From: Rhodovulum sp.
Lineage (GTDB): Bacteria > Pseudomonadota > Alphaproteobacteria > Rhodobacterales > Rhodobacteraceae
DNA: 48,950 nucleotides
Direction: 5' to 3'
Assembly (NCBI GenBank): GCA_002706605.1
Contig: PALT01000031.1
Location: forward strand, 1 to 48,950
Shown piece by piece: positions 35,367 to 42,842 of this stretch. The position numbers and the translations under genes were made by a program. Positions within the stretch are counted from its first letter, which is position 1, and each line of letters begins with the position of its first letter. The notes under the pieces were generated by a model. It saw nothing but the letters and a program-made list of their open reading frames with translations. It did no database searches and was not told the origin of the DNA.

Positions 35367-36689
35367 TCAGGCCAGTTTGCGCAGGATGTCCGCGAGCTTA
35401 GCGAACAGCATGCTGATTTCGTCCTCGGTGATGATGAAGGGCGGGGAGAGTGCGATGATATCGCCGGTCACGCGGATCATCAGCCCGTTGTCCCACGCCA
35501 GCTTCATGGCTTCGGTCGCGCGGGCCCCCGGCGCGCCAGGGCGCGATGCCAGTTCAATGCCAGCAACAAGACCTAGGTTCCGGATGTCGATCACGTTGGG
35601 CAGATCCTTCAGCCCGTGGACTGCCTCTTCCCAGATCGGCGCAAGTGCCTCGGCGCGGGCGAACATCTTATTGTGCCGATAGGTTTCCAAAGTGCCGAGC
35701 GCGGCGGCCACCGCCATCGGGTGCGCCGAGTAGGTGTAGCCGTGGAACAGTTCGATAGGGGCCGTCGCGTTCTCCATCGCCGAGTTGTAGATCTTCTCGT
35801 CGACGATCACTGCGCCCATCGGGATAACGCCGTTGGTCAGTCCCTTGGCTGTGGTAATGATGTCGGGTTTGACGTTGAAATACTCCGCAGCGCTTGCCTT
35901 GCCGAGACGCCCATAGGCCGTGATGACCTCGTCGAATATCAGCAGGATGCCGTAACGGTCACAGATCTCCCGCAGGCGTTTCAGGTAACCCATCGGTGGC
36001 AATAGCACGCCCGTCGATCCGGCCATAGGCTCAACGATAACGGCTGCGATCGTTGCGGGATCATGAAGTTCGGCGATTCGGATCAGGTCATCGGCAAGTT
36101 CGGCTCCGTGCTGCGGGCAGCCGCGTGAGAACGCATTGCGTTCTAGGTCGTGGGTATGACGCAGGTGGTCGACTCCGGTTAGCATCGTGCCGAAGTGTTT
36201 GCGGTTGTTGACGATGCCGCCAACCGAGATGCCGCCGAAGCCGGTCCCGTGGTAGCCGCGCTCGCGACCGATCAGGCGTGTTCTGGCACCATCGCCGCGA
36301 ATCCGGTGATAATGCAAGGCGATCTTCAATGCGGTGTCGACCGATTCCGAACCGGAATTGGTGAAGAATACGTGATCCAGTCCATTCGGGAACAGCGCCG
36401 CAACTTGCGCGGCGAGCTCGAAGGCTTGTGGCGTGCCGAAGTTGAAGTGCGGCGCGTAGTCGAGCGTTGCAATCTGCCGCTGGACCGCTTCGACGATCAG
36501 CGGGTCGTTGTGGCCTGCGTTCACGCACCACAGCCCTGCCGTTGCGTCAAGAATCTTTCGTCCGTCACTACTTGTGTAGTACATCCCGTCCGCCGCAGTG
36601 ATCATGCGGGGAGCTTTCGCAAACTCACGGTTCGCCGAAAACGGCATCCAAAAACGGGAGAAGTCGTTCGGTTTCAGAGACGAGGTCAT
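35367..36689 (-). CDS. Omega-amino acid (beta-alanine type):pyruvate aminotransferase
   Basis: 440 aa, class III PLP-dependent aminotransferase. The PLP lysine is Lys282 (T-T-A-K-G-L-T-N-G) and the ring-nitrogen Asp is Asp253 (I-F-D-E-V-I-T). The length and motifs match omega-amino acid-pyruvate aminotransferases acting on beta-alanine, taurine or related omega-amines. It is the first gene of the four-gene minus-strand operon and divergent from the XRE-cupin regulator. The immediate downstream mmsA supports malonate semialdehyde, hence beta-alanine, as a product/substrate pair. Confidence 0.87.
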   Translation of the reverse strand: MTSSLKPNDFSRFWMPFSANREFAKAPRMITAADGMYYTSSDGRKILDATAGLWCVNAGHNDPLIVEAVQRQIATLDYAPHFNFGTPQAFELAAQVAALFPNGLDHVFFTNSGSESVDTALKIALHYHRIRGDGARTRLIGRERGYHGTGFGGISVGGIVNNRKHFGTMLTGVDHLRHTHDLERNAFSRGCPQHGAELADDLIRIAELHDPATIAAVIVEPMAGSTGVLLPPMGYLKRLREICDRYGILLIFDEVITAYGRLGKASAAEYFNVKPDIITTAKGLTNGVIPMGAVIVDEKIYNSAMENATAPIELFHGYTYSAHPMAVAAALGTLETYRHNKMFARAEALAPIWEEAVHGLKDLPNVIDIRNLGLVAGIELASRPGAPGARATEAMKLAWDNGLMIRVTGDIIALSPPFIITEDEISMLFAKLADILRKLA

Positions 36690-36834
36690 CGAGCAGCCCT
36701 TTCAGGAGAACATACCCACCTTATCGGGTCTGCTTTGAAGGTCGATCAATCCTGATTTATTCCCACCTCGTACCATGTTGAAATATAGTAATAAACATGG
36801 CATATGCTTCCTATAGGAAGCGGGAAATCGACTC
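36690..36834. promoter_or_regulatory. Divergent promoter with two operator-like dyads
   Basis: A 145-nt AT-rich region between the aminotransferase and regulator genes. It contains an inverted repeat CCATGTT (36773-36779) with AACATGG (36794-36800). A perfect 16-bp palindrome GCTTCCTATAGGAAGC lies at 36806-36821, 13 nt before the regulator start. A possible plus-strand promoter is TTGAAA (36778-36783) with TATGCT (36803-36808) at 19-bp spacing. That places both dyads over or next to it, as expected for autoregulation by the XRE-cupin protein. Confidence 0.6.
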
Positions 36835-37401
36835 ATGAGCAATTCAAGTCCGCACGACGCAATGGTCGCACGCCGTCTGCGAGTGGTTCGTCAATCCAAG
36901 GGTTTGTCGCAGCGCGAGCTTGCCAGACGCACAGGTGTGGGGAGTGGAACCATTAGCCAGATTGAGTCCATGGCCACCCAACCGTCCGTGTCAGTTCTGA
37001 AAAAAATCCTCGACGGAATTCCAATGGACCTTGCCACTTTCTTCAGTTTCGAGTTGTCAGCCGCAGATACGCCAATTGTTCGCAAGTCCGACCTAGTAGA
37101 CATTGGTGCGCCCGGTTTGAAGTACCTGCTCGTGGCCGCCTCGCGTCCTAACCGCAAACTCCAAATGCTGCACGAGTTCTACCAACCTGGTCGCGACTCC
37201 GGACGTCGTGCCTTGAGCCACGAGGGAGAGGAATGCGCAATCATTGTCTCAGGTAAACTTGAACTCACCGTTGGAGATGAAACATTCACCTTACATCAAG
37301 GTGATGCATACTATTTCAACAGCTCGACTCCGCACCGCTTTCGAAACCCGGGACCAGAGGTTTGCGAGATCGTGAGCGCTTGCACGCCTCCAACATTTTG
37401 A
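36835..37401 (+). CDS. XRE-cupin transcriptional regulator (PuuR-like)
   Basis: 188 aa. An N-terminal XRE helix-turn-helix (about 11-65, with G-L-S-Q-R-E-L-A and G-S-G-T-I-S-Q-I-E) is joined to a C-terminal cupin (about 110-185, with H-x-G-E-E-C and P-H-R-F). This architecture is that of PuuR, the putrescine-utilisation repressor, and related regulators of amine and amino-acid catabolism. It is divergent from the aminotransferase-mmsA-ridA-dadA operon, its most likely target. Its own promoter overlaps two dyads that could be its operators. Confidence 0.9.
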   Translation: MSNSSPHDAMVARRLRVVRQSKGLSQRELARRTGVGSGTISQIESMATQPSVSVLKKILDGIPMDLATFFSFELSAADTPIVRKSDLVDIGAPGLKYLLVAASRPNRKLQMLHEFYQPGRDSGRRALSHEGEECAIIVSGKLELTVGDETFTLHQGDAYYFNSSTPHRFRNPGPEVCEIVSACTPPTF

Positions 37402-37649
37402 GTTCTGAAATTTCTTCTTCTTTTTCGCCTCTGGGTTTTTGGGTGTGTAAATTACCGGGAATTGCCCAGTGAAGAAAACAAGAGTGACTATGATGCCTCA
37501 ACAGCCTGATTTCGGGCGCCCCATTTCGCCATGGCCGAACAGCCTCCATAAGGAAAATAGCTAAAGCCAGAGAAAGGGAAGCCCGGTTGCCGGGCTTAAA
37601 AGGAATAGAGAGAGCCTCATCCGGGTCCGGCGTGACAAGGATCCTGACC
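37402..37649 (+). other. Boundary region before the mobile-type module
   Basis: 248 nt of lower-GC sequence with no gene. Near its right end is a stem-loop (37579-37586 with 37590-37597, 8 bp, TTG loop) ending 52 nt before the ParB-like start. This is the probable left limit of the module, but no tRNA, integrase gene or attachment-site repeat could be seen. Confidence 0.45.
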
Positions 37650-39785
37650 ATGGCCAAGACCACAACTCGACCGAAACCCTCCACCGCGAAGAAAGCCGAA
37701 GCCAACGGATCGACCGCGCCTGACGGTGCCGCCGACATCCGGATGATCCCGCTCGACCAGTTGGAGCCGAGCCCGCTCAATGTCCGCAAGGTCGCGGCAA
37801 GTGTCAATGACGACGCTGAACTTCTCGCCAGCATTCGCGAGACTGGCATCAAGCAAAACCTGGTGGTGCATGCGCTCTCCGAGACACGTTTTGCGGTCGA
37901 TGCCGGCGGTCGCCGCTTCAAGGCGCTGAAACAACTCGCTGAAGATGGCGTCATTCCAGCCGATCACCCGGTTCCCTGCCTCGTTGAAGACGAGCGCAAT
38001 GCAGTCCTCACCTCTGCCACGGAAAACCTCCAGCGCGCGGCGATGCACCCGGCGGACCAGTTCGAAGCTTTCGACAAGATGATCGTCGAAGGCCGCAGCG
38101 AGGACGAGATCGCACTGAAGTTCGGCGTCTCCGTCGACCTGGTGCGCCGTCGTCTCAAACTCGCCCGTGTAGCCCCCGAGATTATCGAGCAGTTTCGCGC
38201 AGGCGATCTGACCCTCGAATGCGTGATGGCGTTCACGCTGACCGACGACCATGATCGCCAGCTGGCGGTCTGGAACGCAGTGAAAGGCGGCTATCACATT
38301 CATCCGCAAAGCATCAAACGCCAGCTGACCGAGACCGCCCATTCGGCCAACTCGGCCTTGGGGCGCTTTGTCGGCATTGAGGCCTATGAGGCGGCAGGCG
38401 GCGTTCTGCTGCGCGATCTCTTCGACGATCGTGCCAGCGCCCATATGGAAAACCCCGAGCTCCTCGAGCGCCTCGCTATAGAGAAGCTGCAAGCCGAGGC
38501 CAAACCCTATGAGGCGGCGTGGAAATGGGTCGAGGTGCACCTCTCGGTGGACTATGGCGCGTTTCGCAGTTTCGGGCGGGTCTATCCGCAGGACATCGAT
38601 CCCGATCCGGACCTGCTCGCCGAGGAGGAACGCCTCATTGCGCGCGAGGAAGAACTGGCAGCGCAGAATGACGGCGAGGATTGGACCGACGCGGAGACGG
38701 AAGAATACTACGCCATTGAGCCGCGGCTGCGCGAAATCGAAGCCCTGCAGCGCGAACGGCAACCTTACGCAGACGAAGATCGCGCTATCGCCGGTGTCGT
38801 TCTGACCATCGGTCATGATGGGGTGTTGCGCGTCGAGAAAGGCCTCGTGCGACCGGAGGATATTCCTGCTGCGCCCGAACCTGACGAGACCACCGCAGAT
38901 GCGGATGGCGCCCCCTCCCCTGCCCGCCCGCATGTGACGCCGCCGACCTCCTCCACGCCGGTGCCGAGCTCCGACCCGGCCGCGACCTTGCGCAAGGCGG
39001 ACGGGATTTCCGCGAGCTTGGCGGATGATCTGCGGGCCACGCGCCAGCACATCCTGCGGGCGCATCTGGCAGCGGATTTCGACGTGGCGTTCGATGCGAT
39101 GCTCTACGCGCTCTGCGAGCAGGCTCTGGGACGGTCCTACAACAACGAGGCGCTCGACATCTCAATCCGTCCCTTCCAAGCGCAGAACCGCGATGTGTTG
39201 CACGCCGATACCGTCGCGCAAAAGATGCTCGATGCGCTGGAACAGGATCTCGCTACTGACTGGATGACGCTGGAAAAACCTCAGGACTTCCGGGCGATGT
39301 CGGCGCTGCCCATTGCGGACAAGCAGGCGCTTTTCGCCTGGGCAACGGGTCTGGCGGTCAAGCCGCAGCTTTCCTCCGACAATCGTCCCTCTCCGATCAT
39401 CGAGGAGATCGGCGCGCGGCTCGACGTCGATGTGGCGGCCTGCTGGCGCCCGACCGCTCAGAACTACTGGGGTCGGGTCAACAAGGGGCATGCGGTGGCC
39501 ACGGCGCGCAAGCTGATCGGCGACGACTACGCCGAAGATCGCAATCGTGAGCGCAAGGGCGATATCGCCGCGGCCATGGAGCGAGCCTTTGCGGAAACGG
39601 CCGGTCAGACGGAAGGTTTTGACGCGGCGACGGCTGCAAAGACGACGCGCTGGCTGCCCGAGGGGATGGTGTTTGCCGGTGCGACGGAGGCCGACGCAAA
39701 AATGACTGGCAATGCGCCCGAGGCCGAGGAAGAGAGCGATGAACCGTCGTCCTTGCCCGCCTTCCTCAGCGGGGATGCGGCCTGA
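37650..39785 (+). CDS. ParB/RepB/Spo0J-family protein, large plasmid/ICE type
   Basis: 711 aa. An N-terminal ParB/sulfiredoxin-like domain (about 30-130) has L-D-Q-L-E-P-S-P-L-N-V-R and a G-x-R-R box (A-G-G-R-R-F). A helix-turn-helix follows (about 140-190, I-A-L-K-F-G-V-S-V-D-L-V-R-R-R). The long C-terminal half is acidic and proline-rich in its middle, then helical. This is larger than chromosomal ParB (about 300 aa) and no parA gene is adjacent, so a DNA-binding or CTP-switch role other than segregation is possible. The ATG at 37650 follows AAGGA. It is the first gene of the module. Confidence 0.85.
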   Translation: MAKTTTRPKPSTAKKAEANGSTAPDGAADIRMIPLDQLEPSPLNVRKVAASVNDDAELLASIRETGIKQNLVVHALSETRFAVDAGGRRFKALKQLAEDGVIPADHPVPCLVEDERNAVLTSATENLQRAAMHPADQFEAFDKMIVEGRSEDEIALKFGVSVDLVRRRLKLARVAPEIIEQFRAGDLTLECVMAFTLTDDHDRQLAVWNAVKGGYHIHPQSIKRQLTETAHSANSALGRFVGIEAYEAAGGVLLRDLFDDRASAHMENPELLERLAIEKLQAEAKPYEAAWKWVEVHLSVDYGAFRSFGRVYPQDIDPDPDLLAEEERLIAREEELAAQNDGEDWTDAETEEYYAIEPRLREIEALQRERQPYADEDRAIAGVVLTIGHDGVLRVEKGLVRPEDIPAAPEPDETTADADGAPSPARPHVTPPTSSTPVPSSDPAATLRKADGISASLADDLRATRQHILRAHLAADFDVAFDAMLYALCEQALGRSYNNEALDISIRPFQAQNRDVLHADTVAQKMLDALEQDLATDWMTLEKPQDFRAMSALPIADKQALFAWATGLAVKPQLSSDNRPSPIIEEIGARLDVDVAACWRPTAQNYWGRVNKGHAVATARKLIGDDYAEDRNRERKGDIAAAMERAFAETAGQTEGFDAATAAKTTRWLPEGMVFAGATEADAKMTGNAPEAEEESDEPSSLPAFLSGDAA

Positions 39786-39821
39786 AGAAGCAAACACCGA
39801 ACTGATTGCCACATGAGCCTA

Positions 39822-39848
39822 GGGCCGTCCTCACATCGAGGGCGGCCC
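39822..39848 (+). terminator. Hairpin leader upstream of the DUF3768 gene
   Basis: An 11-bp stem with one G-U pair (39822-39832 with 39838-39848) and a 5-nt loop, followed by TTTCC. It lies 36 nt after the ParB-like stop and 63 nt before the next start. The following bases share a GCTGGCGG block with the hairpin at 40320-40346. Confidence 0.55.
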
Positions 39849-39911
39849 TTTCCGGCTGGCGGGTTGCCTACAGCCGATATCGGATTGGCTGGCCCGTCCC
39901 GGAGATATCCC

Positions 39912-40292
39912 ATGACCACCACACTCGATCTCGATCCCGTCAAGGAAGCCGCACTGATCGCCGCGCAGAACGATGCGTTTCGACGTTCCATCCTCGGCAC
40001 TACCCCTGTCGCGGATGCCGCGCAGGGCCAGTTCGTGATGACACGCGGCGTTGCGGCGCTTGGGCCCGACGCCCAACTGGAACTCACACGCTGCGTTGCC
40101 GCCTTCGACGCCTTCAATGCCGACAGCGATCCGCAGGGATGGCATGAGATGGGCGTCATCGACCTCGACGGCACGAAGGTTTGGTTCAAGATCGACTTGT
40201 ACGACGTCGATTATCAGTACGGCTCGCCTGAGCCCTCCGACCCGAAACAGACGCGTCGCGTGCTGACCCTGCTGCTGCCGTCGGAATACTGA
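39912..40292 (+). CDS. DUF3768 domain-containing protein
   Basis: 126 aa, matching the DUF3768 family by pattern: an N-D-A-F-R-R-S opening, V-M-T-R-G-V-A-A-L, A-F-D-A-F, W-F-K-I-D-L-Y-D and an L-P-S-E-Y C-terminus. Function unknown; the family is common on alphaproteobacterial plasmids and integrative elements. The ATG at 39912 follows GGAGA; the longer frame from 39813 runs through the hairpin leader and is rejected. It is small and soluble with no membrane segments. Confidence 0.78.
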   Translation: MTTTLDLDPVKEAALIAAQNDAFRRSILGTTPVADAAQGQFVMTRGVAALGPDAQLELTRCVAAFDAFNADSDPQGWHEMGVIDLDGTKVWFKIDLYDVDYQYGSPEPSDPKQTRRVLTLLLPSEY

Positions 40293-40319
40293 CGACCCCG
40301 CTCCCCCAACACCGCCCCG

Positions 40320-40346
40320 GACCGCTCTTGCACAAAGGGCGGTCCT
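40320..40346 (+). terminator. Hairpin leader upstream of the 98-aa gene
   Basis: A 7-bp stem GGACCGC (40320-40326) with GCGGTCC (40340-40346), a 13-nt loop that may pair further, then CTTTC. It lies 62 nt before the next start, almost the same distance as in the preceding leader, and is followed by the same GCTGGCGG block. Confidence 0.5.
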
Positions 40347-40408
40347 TTCGCGCTGGCGGTTTCCAAGGGGCGCGATGGTTGCGTCCCGCCCGCCGCAGGA
40401 GACCAGAG

Positions 40409-40705
40409 ATGGCCAAAACGATCGACTACGAGATCACGCTGCATCCCGCCCACCGCGACGGGGCCTTTATCGTCACCAAGTTTCAGATGATGGAGACCTA
40501 TCCGCATAGGCGCATCCAGGCCGCGGGGATGGATGACCTGATCAACCAGGTGACGCAGTTCGCGATGGAACATGGCGCGAGCTGCCGTGCTGCAGTGCGC
40601 TGCCTGGCCCCACGCAAGCCACCCGGCTTCGCAAAGGCGACGGCGGAGCTTTACTTCAACCTCGAGGACCGCACCGGGACCGCGTGCGGTGATGCGGTCC
40701 GTTGA
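40409..40705 (+). CDS. Small conserved-type hypothetical protein
   Basis: 98 aa; no family recognised. It is soluble and mixed alpha/beta in appearance, with a Y-E-I-T-L-H-P start and an E-L-Y-F-N-L-E-D end. The ATG at 40409 has AGGAGA about 5 nt upstream; the longer open frame from 40328 crosses the hairpin leader. It sits between the DUF3768 and DUF6878-like genes of the module, all in one direction, so it is likely part of the same functional set. Confidence 0.65.
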   Translation: MAKTIDYEITLHPAHRDGAFIVTKFQMMETYPHRRIQAAGMDDLINQVTQFAMEHGASCRAAVRCLAPRKPPGFAKATAELYFNLEDRTGTACGDAVR

Positions 40706-40722
40706 GCGCAAGCATGTGACAT

Positions 40723-40748
40723 GGGTGGCCCTTGATCGATGGCCACCC
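40723..40748 (+). terminator. Hairpin leader upstream of the DUF6878-like gene
   Basis: A perfect 8-bp stem GGGTGGCC (40723-40730) with GGCCACCC (40741-40748) and a 10-nt loop, followed by pyrimidines. It lies 18 nt after the preceding stop and 29 nt before the next start. Confidence 0.5.
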
Positions 40749-40777
40749 TCCCCTTCCACTTTTCCAGGATCGAAGAC

Positions 40778-41161
40778 ATGAAACAAATACCAGATTTCTA
40801 CGCGCAGATGCTCGAGTCCCAGAGACGTGCTGCCGAGCAGCGGGTCGAGACCCGTGCGGCGCTCCTTACTGAGCTGTGCGCCCTCGGTGTGACGAGCATC
40901 GAGGTGCAATATGAAGGCTATGGCGATTCCGGCAATGTCGAGGATGTCGTCGTTAGCCCTGACACGATCACCCTGACGGAGGAGTTGCGACGCCGGGTCG
41001 AAGACTTCGGTTGGGATTTTGGCTATGCGCTGAACCCCGGCTTCGAGAACAACGAAGGCGGTTATGGCGAGCTGACCTGGGCACTCGAGGCGGACAAGAT
41101 CGATGTCAGCCACTCGAACCGCTATATTGAGACCAACACCACCGAACACGAGGGGCTCTGA
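40778..41161 (+). CDS. DUF6878-like hypothetical protein
   Basis: 127 aa. The pattern Y-E-G-Y-G-D-S-G-N-V-E-D, then P-G-F-E-N-N-E-G-G-Y-G, resembles DUF6878 proteins of mobile elements; this assignment is from memory and moderate. Acidic and soluble, with no catalytic motif seen. The ATG at 40778 follows AGGA; an upstream ATG at 40739 lies in the hairpin leader. The next gene starts 1 nt after this stop. Confidence 0.68.
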   Translation: MKQIPDFYAQMLESQRRAAEQRVETRAALLTELCALGVTSIEVQYEGYGDSGNVEDVVVSPDTITLTEELRRRVEDFGWDFGYALNPGFENNEGGYGELTWALEADKIDVSHSNRYIETNTTEHEGL

Positions 41162-41162
41162 C

Positions 41163-41639
41163 ATGGCACATCCTCTCCATCACGCCGAAAGCTCGGCCCG
41201 AAAATTCGGCGGCGTTCCAGATGACTATCAGTTCGTGCATGACTGGTTCGACTCATCCAAAGAGCACCTCGCGATTTTCACCCACCGAGCACATCGGCAT
41301 CACACGCTTGGGATTTTCGAAGCCGAGCGGCTGTTCGGGCGCAGCCTGACCAACAGTGCGGGCCGGGTAGTGCCGATCCGCTGGATCGGCGAGCAGCATG
41401 TGCGCGAAGACTGCCAAGGGCGCATCCCGTCGTTGGCGGACTGGCTCGCCCACATTCAGCCGGAGCCGTGGATGGCCAATGGCCGGATAGACAACGATCC
41501 AACGCAGATCGGCAGCGATCCGCGGGCGGTCTGGATCGCGGCGGTGGCCAATCACCAGACCATTCTCGGCTTTGAGGATTGGCTTCTCAAGGTCTCGGTC
41601 GAGCACGTCCAGCATCGCCTGAACCGCGACGCCGCCTGA
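41163..41639 (+). CDS. DUF6915-like hypothetical protein
   Basis: 158 aa. An opening H-P-L-H-H-A-E-S-S-A-R-K-F-G-G is followed by H-D-W-F-D-S-S-K and a histidine-rich H-R-A-H-R-H-H. Later motifs are L-T-N-S-A-G-R, I-G-E-Q-H-V-R-E-D and P-S-L-A-D-W-L. This is the pattern of DUF6915 proteins. The clustered histidines might bind metal, but no enzyme activity is known. It begins 1 nt after the DUF6878-like stop, so the pair is translationally coupled and has no hairpin between its members. Confidence 0.72.
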   Translation: MAHPLHHAESSARKFGGVPDDYQFVHDWFDSSKEHLAIFTHRAHRHHTLGIFEAERLFGRSLTNSAGRVVPIRWIGEQHVREDCQGRIPSLADWLAHIQPEPWMANGRIDNDPTQIGSDPRAVWIAAVANHQTILGFEDWLLKVSVEHVQHRLNRDAA

Positions 41640-41681
41640 GCCGCCGAGCGGCAAACTCACCAACCACCTGACCATGTCGCA

Positions 41682-41720
41682 ATCGACCCGCTCGAGCCCC
41701 AACCGGCTCGGCGGGTCGAT
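41682..41720 (+). terminator. Hairpin leader upstream of the 211-aa gene
   Basis: A 16-bp stem with one bulged T (41682-41698 with 41705-41720) and a 6-nt loop, followed by TGTGTTTC. It lies 42 nt past the preceding stop and 24 nt before the next start, and is the longest ordinary hairpin of the series. Confidence 0.6.
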
Positions 41721-41744
41721 TGTGTTTCAAGAAAGGACATCGAC

Positions 41745-42380
41745 ATGCACGACCCCGTCTATGAGGAGGCCTACAAGGGCCACATCATCAAGATCTACCA
41801 CGACCCCGATGCTGAAAGCCCGCGCGCGTGGTCCAACCTCGGCACGCTGATCTGCTGGCATCGACGCTATCGGCTGGGTGACAGCCATCAATTCGATAGC
41901 CCCGAGGCGTTCCTGCGCGATCTTGCCGATGTTTCGGATAGTAGTGATCTCTCGATGGCGCAGTTGCGCGAGCGGGCGGACCGCAAGGCGGTCCTTCTGC
42001 CCGTGTTTCTCTACGATCATTCCGGGCTCGCGATGAACACCATCGGGTTCCACTGCCCGTGGGATTCCGGCCAGGTCGGGTTTGTCTACGTGACCCTTGA
42101 AGCGGTCCGGAAAGAGTTCAGTGTGAAACGCGTCACCAAGGCTCTGCGCGAAAAGGCTGAAGACATCCTGCGCGGCGAAATCGTCAGCTACGATGCCAAC
42201 CTCGGCGGTTGGGTCTATGGCTATGTCATTGAGCGGGATGGTGAGGAGATCGACGCCTGCTGGGGATTCGTTGGCGACTATGAGACGGGCTGTTTGCCCG
42301 AGGCGCGACAGGCTGTGCCAGTACGGTCGCCTGGTCAAATACTCCAGTCCGCTGCCGCTCAAGCGCAGGCTCACCCTTAA
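41745..42380 (+). CDS. Phage/mobile-element conserved protein of unknown function
   Basis: 211 aa. Segments such as D-P-D-A-E-S-P-R-A-W-S-N-L-G-T-L, L-P-V-F-L-Y-D-H-S-G-L, C-P-W-D-S-G-Q-V-G-F and C-W-G-F-V-G-D recur in proteins of phages and mobile elements in several phyla, as I recall them. No catalytic motif is certain and the function is unknown. GGA lies 6 nt before the ATG. It is the last gene before a 515-nt spacer that contains a candidate small RNA. Confidence 0.65.
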   Translation: MHDPVYEEAYKGHIIKIYHDPDAESPRAWSNLGTLICWHRRYRLGDSHQFDSPEAFLRDLADVSDSSDLSMAQLRERADRKAVLLPVFLYDHSGLAMNTIGFHCPWDSGQVGFVYVTLEAVRKEFSVKRVTKALREKAEDILRGEIVSYDANLGGWVYGYVIERDGEEIDACWGFVGDYETGCLPEARQAVPVRSPGQILQSAAAQAQAHP

Positions 42381-42440
42381 GAACCGGCATAGGTCGCATA
42401 CGCTCCCTTTCTTGCGGCAATCCCAATCGGCCTCGCTTTG

Positions 42441-42451
42441 CTGCAATGCAG
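42441..42451 (+). promoter_or_regulatory. PhaR-like operator box
   Basis: CTGCAATGCAG fits CTGC-N3-GCAG, the site reported for the PHA regulator PhaR in Rhodobacter. It is flanked by TTTG and AAAT, extending the dyad, and lies 20 nt before the predicted -35 of the small RNA. A site this short can arise by chance. Confidence 0.4.
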
Positions 42452-42470
42452 AAATATCATGGCCTGCCTA

Positions 42471-42499
42471 TTGTGCGGCTGCAGCATAGCCACTATCTT
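42471..42499 (+). promoter_or_regulatory. Predicted promoter of the small RNA
   Basis: TTGTGC (42471-42476) and TATCTT (42494-42499) are separated by 17 bp, placing a start near 42506, just before the first stem-loop. The match to sigma-70 is partial. An alternative stress sigma factor such as RpoH is known to drive CcsR RNAs in Rhodobacter and is not excluded. Confidence 0.45.
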
Positions 42500-42505
42500 G
42501 ATGTT

Positions 42506-42590
42506 GTGATCGGTTCTCTCCTCCTCCCTGAACCGATCCGGAATAATCGGCGGCATCCGCCTCCTCCCGGATGCCGCCTTTTTCTTTTTC
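42506..42590 (+). ncRNA. CcsR/alpha-r14-type ('cuckoo') anti-Shine-Dalgarno small RNA
   Basis: Two consecutive stem-loops form an RNA of about 85 nt. The first has a perfect 9-bp stem GATCGGTTC (42508-42516) with GAACCGATC (42530-42538). The second has a perfect 11-bp stem GGCGGCATCCG (42549-42559) with CGGATGCCGCC (42568-42578) and ends in TTTTTTCTTTTTC-like sequence, an intrinsic terminator. Both loops contain CCTCCTCCC or its core, complementary to Shine-Dalgarno sequences. That motif in two loops defines the alphaproteobacterial CcsR/alpha-r14 small RNAs, which act in stress and growth control. Here it is an orphan inside a mobile-type module, without the DUF1127 (CcaF1-like) gene that precedes CcsR in Rhodobacter. 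Confidence 0.8.
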
Positions 42591-42821
42591 AGAGCTCTTT
42601 CTGAAGGTTGTCCACGGTTTGTCGGTCGCCGTTCAGTCAATGAGGTGTCCACTAGTTGGATGCCGAGGTCGCACCTTGCCCAAAACTTGGGCGCACAGAT
42701 AAAGCTTCAAGCTGACAAGGACTTCCGCGACAGCGCCCACAGCCCCATCCCCAGATTCTCGGGATAACTTTCCGAGGCTAAGGCGGAGATCAGCAATGCC
42801 ATGAAAGAGCGAGAGGTAGGG

Positions 42822-42842
42822 CGGGAGGGGTGACCCCTCCCG
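42822..42842 (+). other. Hairpin leader upstream of the helicase gene
   Basis: A perfect 9-bp stem CGGGAGGGG (42822-42830) with CCCCTCCCG (42834-42842) and a TGA loop, 53 nt before the start of the 1464-aa gene. The arm GGGAGGGG is also complementary to the CU-rich loops of the nearby small RNA. Confidence 0.5.

Noticed and set aside
37402-37649. Attachment site or tRNA end marking the module boundary
   Set aside because: No tRNA-like sequence, integrase gene or matching direct repeat could be found; the boundary is inferred only from gene content.
37617-39065. 482-codon minus-strand open frame
   Set aside because: Antisense to the ParB-like gene, which has recognisable ParB and helix-turn-helix motifs.
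42377-42652. 91-codon minus-strand open frame
   Set aside because: It covers the small RNA and its terminator on the opposite strand; lysine- and arginine-rich low-complexity translation of the T tract, no start signal.
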